This document shows, one piece after another, positions 41,033-51,900 of a DNA stretch of 64,000 nt; positions within the stretch are counted from its first letter, which is position 1, and every line of letters begins with the position of its first letter. Location: contig JBNGIO010006279.1 of assembly GCA_049999805.1 (NCBI GenBank), positions 311,612 to 375,611 of the forward strand, in the 5' to 3' direction. The position numbers and the translations under genes are program-made. The DNA comes from Folioceros fuciformis. Its lineage: Eukaryota > Anthocerotophyta > Anthocerotopsida > Anthocerotales. A model generated the notes under the pieces. It made no database searches. It saw nothing but the letters and a program-made list of their open reading frames with translations, and was not told where the DNA came from.

Positions 41033-43950
41033 TTACACCGACATTGTCAGGGAGAGATTACCTGCAACACTCTGACCTTCACCAATGTGTTTCAAACCTT
41101 CAACGACCTCGCTGGTCGCTGCATCCTGTCCTTCAACTTCTGAAGCAGGTTTTTTCCGAAACAGTGAGCTCACACTTTCAGAAACTCGACCCACGATACC
41201 TTTGCTGTCTGGGTCAGAGGGACTGGCAGGGCTGCGTGGGGAGGACCCACCCAAGCTCAAGCCTCCCAAAGTGTCGGTGATTTTCTGGGACAATGCCTTG
41301 TCATGTTCGTCAGGATGGAACCTGTCCGCAGCAGCATCTTTGGTGGAAACAACATACTCTTTGGCTTGCCCAACACCCTGGCTCACCTTTTGAGTGAAGG
41401 GCACACATTCAGTATCAACCTCAGTGCTAATGCCTGTACCCATGCCAATACCAGTGTCAGTATCTGGCAGTGAGTCAGCCAGTGAGGTGGGCAGTTCGGA
41501 TTGATCTGTCACAAATTTCGGGGAAGACGCGTAGCCTAGTTTTGATGCTATCGCGTCCTTTGCAGCGTATGCAGATTCCTGCACTCTCTGTGTCACAGAA
41601 TTCTGTTCTGCGGTGCCAGTTGGAGTAGCACTGGTGTCCTGAGCACCAGCCCCGTATCCTATCTTGCCAGTCACCGCACTCAGCGTCTCCTTGGCCTTGT
41701 CCGACCATGTTTTGCCGACTTCGGTTGCGGAGCCTGTGGTCTCTCTGTCCACCTGGGAGGACTCAGTAGTAGCGTTCGCTGCCTTCTCCTTCATTCCATA
41801 CAGAGCGCCAACAGCAACCTCCTTGGCGTAATTCAGCCCTTCCTTCGCACGCTCTGTGTACGGTTTCTGCTGCTTCTCCTCAGAAGCGGCGATCAATTCA
41901 GTGGTGCCAGACTCCGTTTCTGTATCAGTATTACCTGTAACTGCTCCCACAACTTTATCCTTCGCATTGTAGATGCCTTGTGTGGCACGCTCCGCGAACG
42001 GCTTCTGTTCCTCAGCAGCGGTAGTATCTTCGGACACAGCTCCTACAACCTTGTCCTTGACATTGTAGATACCTTCTGTAGCACGCTCTGCAAAAGGCTT
42101 CTGTTCCTCAGCAGTAGTGATATCTCCGGACACAGCTCCTACGACCCTGTCCTTCGCGTTGTAGATACCTTCCGTGGCACGCTCTGTGAATAACTTCTGC
42201 TCATCAACTCCAGACTCCGCTCCCGGGCTGCTCGTTACAGCACCCACCAGCCAATCCTTCGCATTGTAGGTACCTTCGGTCGCACGTTCTGTCAAGGGCT
42301 TCTCCTGCTCCTGGTACGGTACATCCTCCCCTTCAATGTGGTGCTTCGCTGCCTCCGCCGACCCTGCCGCGGCAGCTGCCTCCTTCAGACGTTCGGTGAA
42401 GGGGAGATTATCTCTTCCAGCCGCTGCGGGCCCCTTGAATTCCTGCAGCAGACACCAAGAAGAGTGTCCATATCTTCACATTATCATCATGAACGCCGTG
42501 GTTGAATGAACGAAGGTTTGAGTTAAGGACTGTCATGTTTGATGTATAAGTGAACTCACATTCTGATCCCTGCTGAACAGTCCCTGGGTTGCAGGATCGT
42601 GGAGAAGCGTATGGGGAACGTGCTCTCCACTCAGCTCACCGAGGTCACGAGAGATTCCAGCTGACTCCTGACCTGCAAAATCGATCCAAACACAAGAGTC
42701 AGCGACAATTCATTCTTCCTTTCCTTCCCCACTTCCAACACATGTCCCAAACAACACACCTTCAACTGAAAGCACAGTCTTCTGCCTACTCCGGGTTTCC
42801 TCCTCGGAGGGAAGGGACGCAGCACCGTAGAAATATTGAGTGGGAACAGCTTGCAGAGTGTTCTCCGGGCCGTCGTTTCTAAACGGGCTGATGAACTTAT
42901 TGCCATCACCATCGTCCTGGACCGAGGACTCAGACACCTGCCATCCACTATCACCCACTGCAGGAGCGGCAGGATCTGGCACCCCACGGTCGGAGCTAAT
43001 TCCTTCCTGCCCAGACACAGCCCTTGGGAACGAAGACCCCCCGTGCACCGCAGGGGCTGTAGCATCGGACTGTAAGCCTACATCCAACAGCATGGAAACA
43101 TACCCCCCTATTAGGCTCACATGTGTCGCCCCTACAGACGTAGACTCATACCACTCCACACATCCATCCGTCACTGCACTCCGTCTCCTCCGACTCCATT
43201 CCACCTACCCTTCTCGGAGTCGGGCGCAGAAAAGCAATCAACGACAGCCAATGTGTTTGTTTATCAGCGAAAGGCTTGGACAGACAAGCAAACCCGGCCA
43301 GACTGAGTGCAATACCTGCAGGACTCGAGGTAACGCTGAACTGCTCAGCCAGAGGATCCCCGTGTTGCTTGGGCAGCTGGGCGTACTCTCCCTGCAAAAC
43401 CCACAGCACATAAACCTCGTCGCCCATTGCAGCCACCGCCGGTACCTCAATGCACACACCCACACTACCAGCACACATGTCAATCTCACCTGCGAGGCAG
43501 CCTCGCTCTCATCTTCACTAGACGACGCAGAGCTGGACTCCTGCCCCGGCCCGCGGTCAGTGGCACCGCCAGAGCCGTCCTTGTCGGAGGTCCGGGCGTG
43601 GAGCTCTTTCTTCACCTTCGTTTTGAGCTTAGAAGTCTTGTCCTTGATCTTCGACATAAAAGACGACGACTTCTTTCCACTGGGGCTCTGCACCTCCGGC
43701 ACACTCGTGTCCAGCCTCTGCTCCGACTCTGCAGACGTCAACCCCGTCGCTCGCTCAGCTGATTCAACGTCGCCCACACCCAACATTCACTCACATTCTC
43801 TAACCCACAAACCGCATTGCACTACCCTTCCACGAATTCCACCACCCAAAACCCACCGGGAGTGAGCTGCACGGAGTCGGAGTCATCGTAGGCCCGGATG
43901 GCGCCTTCCGGGGCCTGGGGAGCCGGGAATCCTGACTGGTACTGCGCCAT
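41033..43950 (-). CDS. CAP160/LTI65-like LEA protein
   Basis: Exons in coding order: 43950-43857, 43758-43490, 43391-43316, 43056-42760, 42672-42560, 42442-41033; 752 residues, phases agree. It resembles the cold/ABA-induced CAP160, LTI65 and RD29 group, hydrophilic proteins tied to desiccation and cold tolerance. Signs: a basic helix near residue 60 ('KIKDKTSKLKTKVKKEL'), and four to five tandem copies of a roughly 30-residue unit 'ERATEGIYNAKDRVVGAV' separated by acidic linkers. Further copies diverge as 'TERAKEGLNYAKEVAVGAL' and 'TQRVQESAYAAKDAIASKLG'. Near the C-terminus are 'FTQKVSQGVGQAKEYV' and 'FHPDEHDKALSQKITDTLGG', equivalent to the PGDEDKALSEVIS element of LTI65. Composition is Glu/Ala/Thr/Ser-rich with almost no hydrophobic core, so it should be intrinsically disordered. 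A possible late donor at about 41056 could trim the last residues. The group call is moderately sure; function is inferred. Confidence 0.8.
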
Positions 43951-46150
43951 CGTCGAGTCGTGACTATCGAGCGAACCTCGTCGGCCTTCTCTCAGATGCG
44001 GAGGAAAATGCAGGTCCAATCGTAGACACCAGCAGCAGCAGCAACAAGAATGAGGAGAATGTTGGGGACAACAGAGTGACAGTCACAGCAGCCGGATCGT
44101 GAACAAGAGCGGGACTCGCGTTTTGTGTGGCAGACTAGGCCGAGGCTAGCATAAGAAGGCGAAGGAGATTGCCACGCGGCTCCCAGCAAGTGTGCGCGTG
44201 GCACCTGCTACGTGCCGTGCTCCTGTCACAGACACCAGGCACTCAGCCGACGTACGTGGCCGCCATCTACCCTCCTTGCACATGTCTTCCACAATCAGGC
44301 TGTCTTATCTCGCCTCTATGCCTTTATCCGTAGGTTTGTAGCATTTCAAATGTTTTGCAATCACAATTAGCTGGTCAAAGTGATTCGAAATTAGGCTTAC
44401 TCTGCGGATTCCAGGCGATGCCATGGCCGCCAAGTCCGTCTTCTTCCTCTTTGCCGCGAGTGCACGGAGTCCGTGGTACACTAACTAGTCTGGGTTCCTT
44501 CGCCTTGGTACTCACAAAGGCTTCCGGGTCCATGTATACAAGAACTTCAATATTAAGCATCCTTGCTCTTTGACCTAGTCGTGGGAGTAAGTAATTAAGC
44601 ACACCATGGTATAAGTTGTTAAGTATCAAGTCACATGATTGAAAATGGAAGCAAGTGGTTTAGTATACTCTGGAAAGGGCCTTGAAGTTTCTCTTCCAAG
44701 ATCTACATGGAAGGAGTCCAAATCTAAGAAAATGAGTTGCTCATGAACCTCGCCTAACCCATCTCATATATTGTTCCAGCATATGAAGGAAGATAAGTAT
44801 GGTTAGAAGTGTTCCCACTCTAGCATATTCCAAGAAGATGCCAAGGATTCCATTAACCTAAACCTCTACCCTCCATATGTGAAGGAAAAAAAAGGTCAAC
44901 CTTGAGGGAGGAGATTGTTCTGGAAAGTAGAGCAACATGTTATCAACAAGGTCATGGGTCTTGGCTGCTACGAACCAATGGACCAAGTTGAACATCTTTG
45001 CATCTACTTGCATCTTGTGTCATCAAACCATCCACTAGTCATCGTAGCTATGGTGAGCTAGAGAGTCACTTGTTGGCTGCCTCGGCACTTGTCTTATCAC
45101 AAGGGACAGACATTCGCAACATCCTCTTTTTTCCTCTTCTATTTTTATCACTTTTGGACCACATTCGCAACCAACATACACCAGCAAGTTTTGTGATAGG
45201 AAAAAGGGTAACTTCTAGTAACATTACCAACCTATCACAAGGTACAAAGAAGTAGAGGTGGGGACCTGCAAGGGAATTGAACCTTCTTTGAAGAATAGAA
45301 GGACAAATACATTGTCCTCAAGTTCAAGGAATCATTGAGGTACAAACTTGTAGGCAATAGACAACTAGTTAGACCAAATACACAATCAAGGTCTCTATTT
45401 AGATGAAATAAACCCTTAACCTCAACATGAATATATCCTCGATACCTCATCTCGGATGAAATAGAGACTTCTTACAAGCAATCTTGTCTCACCCAAGTTC
45501 AGGCATAACAATTAATGCAACTAGACTAGACTTCTTACAAGCAAACTTGTCCCACCCAAGTTCAAACATAACAATTTAATACAACTTCACTTCTTGCAAG
45601 CACACTTGTCCTTCCCAAGTTCAGGCATAACAATAAGAGTAAGAATATGGTGAATGAGCATGGCTGAGTCCAAGTATCATTATCTGAAAAAAAAAAAACA
45701 GCTTAGTTTGTTTTGGTTTGGATGCCATTGAGGTGCTTAGAACCCACGAGTAAGTGTTGAGATCTTCGTTCCACCGCTAAGAACAAGAACGGCTGGTGAA
45801 GATCTTGGCTACTTGAAATTGATCTAGACAAATAGAAGTGATGATCACCACCGTTCACTGCTGTAGCAAATCGAACATCATGTAGGTGTGGATGTGCTGG
45901 GCTTCGAAAGGGGAGGGAGCGTGCTTTGAAGTGATTCCACCCCTTTTATGCCGAAAGCAGTGCCCGCTAGATGGCCACACATTGTCAGCTGGATGCCATG
46001 TGTACCCAACAAATTGGTGGCTATGCAGGGATTCTACGAGGCGTTCCCGCTCCCCGCATGTTATGTAGTCACTTGCTGGCAAGAAAGCAGGCCTGGAGAA
46101 GCAGCAGTGGAAACAGCTCAGCAGTTCAAGGAAAACGTGTGGCTGGGAAG
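43951..46150. other. intergenic and transposon-like region
   Basis: About 2.2 kb. The first 300 bp should hold the LEA promoter. From about 44.3 to 45.8 kb the DNA is AT-rich, has no gene-like frame and contains three imperfect 60-bp repeats. It looks like decayed retroelement sequence, but I cannot name a family. Confidence 0.45.
45466..45634 (+). repeat. three imperfect ~60-bp tandem repeats
   Basis: Each unit runs 'acttcttacaagcaaacttg' then 'cccaagttcaggcataacaa' with spacers of varying length. Confidence 0.88.
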
Positions 46151-47520
46151 GAATGCTCAGCGATGCTCGTCGCCAGGAGCAGGAGTTCTTGTGGAGACAT
46201 TTGTTTCTGGACCCTACCATGTGGTGGGATGTCCGGCGAGGTAAGAGCAGCTCCCGTTCCCCTGACTGTCGGCGGAAGGGGTCCGGCGAGGTCCTCTGGT
46301 TAGACAGCGTTCTTAAGCAGCGTGGGTGGATGAGCAGCTTGTTGCTTTGACTGTGCACATGGGGGATGGTGCTTCGCCTTCCAAGTCCAGATTTTGGGAT
46401 AAGGATGAGCCTTGCGGGCCCGCTGGATCCGAGATGGGCGTCAGGGCTTGCACCGTCAGCATGTTATGTGAGCAGGAAAGGCTTGCTGAGGCTGTTGGAG
46501 CGCTGGAATTCCTGGTGGAGACAGACTGTCCTGTCTCTCAGTCTCTGGTTATGACATTGTGACAAAACAATGTGCAGCTAAGAAGGATCTGGTTCTTGGG
46601 CGACAGGTGCATGATCTGTCTGTCAAGCTAGGGTACGACTCAAATGCATTCTTGGGGAATCATATCTTGCGCATGTATACATGTGTGGGCAGGTTACCAG
46701 AGGCCATGGATGTGTTCGCCAGGGTGGGCAAGCCAAGTGTCTTCATGTGGTCGTCCACCATCTCCGCATATGCTAAGCATGGGAAACCTGATAAGGCCAT
46801 ACAACTTTTGCATGAGATGCGTAGCTGGGCTCTGGAGGTTCGCTCTGCGTGAAGAAATGGAGGAAGAGGGCCTGGTTCTGGCTAACCATTTCACCGTTGC
46901 CTGCCTTCTGAAGGCCTGTGCAAGTGCTGGTGCCTTGCAGAAGTGCAGAGACCTGCAACCACAGATTGTGGAAAGAGCGCAGCTACGAGGTGACATTGTG
47001 GTGGGTAACCGCCCTGGAGGACATGTATGCGAAGTGCGGGGAACTGCAAGAGGCACGCAAGGTGTTTGACAGTTTGGCCAGACAGGATGTGGTGACATGG
47101 ACGGCCTTAATAGGCGGGTATGAACAGAAAGGGCTCTAGTAGAGGCGCTTGTATTGTATGAGAAAATGGAGCAGGAAGGCCTAATTTTGCCAACAGCTTT
47201 ACTTTCGCTTGCCTGCTGAGGGCCTGTGCAAGCGCTGGTCTTCAGCAAACGGGCAAGCAGCTTCACTCACAGATTGTGGAAAGAGGACAGCTGCAAAGTG
47301 ATATTGTGTTAGCGACTCCCTGGTGCACATGTATGCAAAATGCGGGGAACTGGAAGAAGCACGCAAGGTCCTTGACTGTTTGACCCGTTAAGATGTGGTT
47401 ACCTGGACAGCCCTGATAGCTGGATGTGGTACGCGTCATGGTCACAACGCACTAGCATGCTCTCAGGAAATGTTCGATGAGGGCATTCAGCCTAACGATG
47501 ATACTTTAGGGTTACTTTAG
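46150..47520 (+). pseudogene. PPR gene copy with many frameshifts
   Basis: A third, wrecked relative of the two intact PPR genes at 48.9-57.2 kb. Fragments in order but in different frames: the N-terminal module 'EFLWRHLFLDPTMWWDVRRG' with 'LWLDSV' (about 46170-46320); 'LCEQERLAEAVGALEFLVET' (46470); 'KKDLVLGRQVHDLSVKLGYD', then 'FMWSSTISAYAKHGKPDKAI' (46560-46830); 'VACLLKACASAGALQ' (46900); 'MYAKCGELQEARKVFDSLAR', 'VVTWTALIGGYEQKG' (47020-47140); 'FACLLRACASAG' (47200); and a last eroded motif near 47330-47500 containing in-frame stops. At least four frame changes are needed to read it through, and the C-terminal motifs are absent. It lies about 1.4 kb from the 3' end of the minus-strand PPR gene. 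Confidence 0.88.
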
Positions 47521-48937
47521 GGACCCTCAGCAACCACCAGGATACGTGCCCCAGCCACAGGTTTCAGACGTTCGTCAACTTCACACTACGTTTCACTGAC
47601 CAAATCACACAATTTATCAAGCCATTTCTGTGCAACAGGAACTTGAACTTGGTCCAGAATACAATGGGCAACGACAAATCATTCTTCGCCAGTAATGGCG
47701 CTTCATCAGACAAGGGCACCTGGGCCGTCGACTAGGTTAGCTGGATGTGCTGCCACCTCCTCTTAACCATCTCAGAGTGTCTACGGCTGGGGTTCAAAAA
47801 CATAAGGAAACAAAAGGATTTGAGACGGAAAGAAAACAGGAGTCACCAGCGTAGCCTCACGAGAGAGTTTGGTCCTCGCGAGAAGGAGCTCGCCGAAAAG
47901 GAGAGTTCGTCTAGCACGAGAGAACCATCAACCTTTCCAGATGATGGATGAACCTAACACGCGAGAGGACAGATCTCAAACCCAAGCGGCTGGGAAAGAT
48001 AGCGAACCTACGCCAGGAAATTACTCTTGCGGCACAGAGGATGTCTCACCGGATGGTGCTACACCTCAGCTACCTGAACGACACTCGTTCGAACCCTTCC
48101 CGAGCTGATTGAGCCGTGAGGTTTTTCGGCACAAGGACTGCAATGACTTTGACACCCGATCCGGTGTGCTGCGGCTATTCGTCATCAAAGATGCTGAGAG
48201 GAACATCTTTCATGTAACAAAGCGCAGAGTCACTTTGGCACCCTCGTAGAGACGCCTTCACATCATCTGTGAGGAGCCCGGATTTTCCAGGTGCATAGCA
48301 CGCAAAAGCGCAGCCTCGCGCGACACTCCAGACAGAAAGGCCTGTATGTAGAACATGGGCATGGAGCTGATCAATGTTCTGCAGCTATACACATGCAAGA
48401 CATTGAGACGGATCTTCCATGCAACAAAGCGCAGACTCAGTTTGGCACCTTCGTAGAGGCATCTTCTCAATGATGTATGGAGAGCCCGGATATGTCAGGT
48501 GCATTGCACACTGCGAAGATAGCACAGACAAACGAGAACATCAAACACAACACGGCAACGCAAACGATACTGCGCGGCCAGCCACCCGGCGTTGCAAACC
48601 CAGAAGCTGCATCCCCAGGCAGCGCACTGTAACCTATCAACAAGACGTGCCATGAAGTGAAATATATACATACACGAATGTCATTAGGTTATCCTATATC
48701 GTTCATGACAGGACTGACAAGCGCGAAATGTCCTGAGCCCTAAACTTGACACTTGAACTTCCACCAAAGCAAACCTGCTCTGTCCGCGTGCTCCACCTTT
48801 ACTCGTCTGTACTAATCAGTTAAGAAAGACGACCATGACATGAAAAGATCTATCCTTCGCACACTTAAAGAACTCTTTTTCTGCTTCTACTCATCCCTCT
48901 GTTCGTTTAGGAAAAGCTCTACTCTAGCCCAGCTTGA
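47521..48937. other. intergenic region with direct repeat
   Basis: About 1.4 kb. Frames at 47745-48108 on the plus strand are hydrophilic and unlike any family I know. It contains a 100-bp direct repeat (48196-48512) and should include the 3' UTR of the minus-strand PPR gene. Confidence 0.5.
48196..48512 (+). repeat. diverged direct repeat of about 100 bp
   Basis: Copies near 48212-48302 and 48419-48512 both run 'aacaaagcgcaga', 'tttggcacc', 'cgtagag', 'gagcccgga' and 'caggtgcat'. They are about 80% identical by eye and about 210 bp apart. Confidence 0.85.
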
Positions 48938-51900
48938 CTATGGGTGGGAGGACTGATCGTCCTCCCCAACCAAAAAACTATGGACCAGTCCGTCATCATC
49001 TGTCCACCAGCTCTGACCTGGGTTCTTCCAGGCTCTGATCCTTTTTCTCCTTGATTGTATCTTCTCTGCCCGTTTCAACATCTGGGCACTGTTGTAAAGG
49101 TTCGACATCAACAAATATGCTGCACCATCGTACTTGTCTAGCTTCACTGCTTCATTGAAAGCATGGCGTCCCACGTCGACATTGCTCCACTTTCTACAAG
49201 CACTCAACAGAGTTTGCCAAACCGCCGTACTAGGAAGTACAGGCATATTGCTTATAAAGAACAATGCCTCATCCAGTTGCCCTGCACGGCCCAGAAGGTC
49301 AACAATGCATGTGCAGTGCTTCTCTGTGGGAGTTATGCCGTACTGTCTGCTCATAGCTTCAAAGTAATTCCGTCCCTCGTTCACTAGACCTGCATAACTG
49401 CACACTGTTAATATGCTAAGGAATGTTATGCTGTTTGGCTGTATGCCATCCTCTTTCATTCTACGGACCAATTCGAACACTACTTCACTGTCTCCTTGAC
49501 AAGCATAGCCTGCAAGCAGCACATTCCAGAGAACAACGTCTCTTGCTGGCAATTCATCAAAGACCTGTAGTGCATCAATCATGCTCCCGCACTTCCCATA
49601 CATGTGAATCAAACTGCCAGCTACAATCGGATCAGCTTGCAGCCCTTGTTCTACGATCTGTGCATGTAGCTGCCTTCCCAGATGCAAAGCTGCCACATTT
49701 GCACATGCCTGTAGGAGGCACATGAGTGTTACAGAGTCAGCAATGTGCATGCCGTCTTCTTGCATAGCTCTGTAAAGATGCAGGGCCTCCTGACCCATAC
49801 CCTGCTGGGAATATCCTGCTATCATAGCATTCCATGCCACAAGATTTTTTTGGCCAAGTCTGTCAAACACACTCTGAGCATCTTGCAAACTGCCACACTT
49901 TGCATACATGCTGACCAAACTGCTGGCTATAAAGGCATCGGTTTGATATCCTCGGTCTCTGATTTCCAAATGAAGTTGCCTCCCATTATCCAAGGCCAGG
50001 GTACCTGCACTTGCACATGCCTGCAGGAGGCACACATACGTCATGGAATCTGGTCCAACCATGCCTTCTCCTTGCATCGCAGCGTAGAGACAAAGCGCTT
50101 CCTTCCCCATGCCTTGCTGGGAGTACCCTGCTATCATGGCATTCCACACCGCAACGTCCTTTTGACCAAGTCTGTCAAATACTCTCCGGGCATCGTCCAA
50201 GCTGCCACATTTTACAAACATATTTACCAGACTGTTGGATACAAACACGTCAGCTTCAAACCCATGTTTTCTGATTTGAGCATGAAGACGCTTTCCCTTC
50301 TCCAGCGCAGGGATGCCCACACTGGCACATCCCTGCACGAGACATCCAAATGTTATGGAATTGGGTGAGTCCATGCCTTCAAACACTCTCTGAGCGTCGT
50401 CCAAGCTGCCACACTTTGCATACATGTTCACCAAACTATTCGCTACAACCAGATTTTGTTGATGTCCTTCTTCTATGATTTGTGCATGAAGCTGCTTTGC
50501 CATCTGCAACGCTGGTGCGCCCACACTTGCACAGGCCTGGAGGAGGCACACAAATGTCACAGAATCTGGTACAGCCATACCTTCCTCTTGCATAGCACTG
50601 TACAGGAGAAGAGCTTCTTGCTCCATTCCATGCTGCGAATACCCTGCTATCATGGCAGTCCAGCTCACAATATCTTTCTGACCAAGCCCGGCAAACACTC
50701 TCTCGGCATCTTCCACACTGCCACACTTTGCATACATGTTCACCAGACTGTTCCCTACAAACCCATCAGCTAAATGTCCTCCGTGTACAATTTGTTCATG
50801 AAGGTCCGTCCCTGTCTTCAGCGCTGTGGTGCCCACACAAGCACATGCCTGCAGGAGGCACACGAATGTCAGAGAATCAGGTACAGCCATGCCTTCTTCT
50901 TGCATAGCATCGTAGATGCGGAGTGCTTCCTGTCCCAAACCCTGCTGCGAATATCCTGCAATCATGGCAGTCCACGTCACAACATCCTTTTGCCCAAGTC
51001 CATCAAACAATCTCTGAGCACCTTCCAAGCTGCCACACTTGGCATACATGTTCACTAAACTGTTGGCTACAAACACATTAGCCTCAAGTCCTCTTCCTAC
51101 GATTTGCCCATGAAGCTCCATCCCCTTCTCCAACGCCAGGGTGCCCACACTAGCACATGCCTGCAGGAGGGAAATGAATGTCACCGAATTGGGTAGAGCC
51201 ATGCCTTCCTCTTGCATAGCACTGTGTAGACGAAGGGCTTCCAGGTACATACCTCGCTGGGAATACCCTGATATTAATGCAGTCCACGCAACCACATCCT
51301 TATGAACAAGTCCATCAAACACTCTCTGCGCGTCCTCCAAGCTGCCACACTTGGCATACATGTTCACCAGACTGTTGGCCACAAACACTTCGCCTTCTTG
51401 TCCTCTTTCTCTGACCTGCACATGAACCTGCCTCCCCTTCTCCAGAGCCAGGGTGCCGACACTCGCACAAGCCTGCAGGAGGCACACAAATGTCATGCAG
51501 CTTGGTACAACCATGCCCTCATCTTGCATGTCATTGTACAGATCCAGGGCTTTCTGCCCCATACCTCGCTGGGAATATCCTGCTATCAAAGTAGTCCATG
51601 TCACCACATTCTTCTGACCCAGGCAGCCAAACACTCTTTCAGCGTCCCCCAAGCTGCCACACTTTGCATACATGTTCACCAAACTGTTACAGACATGCAA
51701 ATCCGGCTCAACGCCACTAGCAAGCAAATCAGCATGCACCTGCTGCCCAGATTTCAAATCGTATCCCCTTGCACAAGCCTGGAGAGCTGCCACAAACACG
51801 TGGCCATCTGGGTTTGCACTCGACCTCCGCATCTGATGATACAGCTCTATGGCCTGCTTGTCCTCTCCATGCTTAACATGCGCAGAAATCATAGAAGACC

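Noticed and set aside
42840-43865. 341-codon open frame on the plus strand.
   Set aside because: Antisense to exons and introns of the LEA-like gene; Ser/Thr/Pro-rich shadow of a Glu/Ser-rich coding strand.
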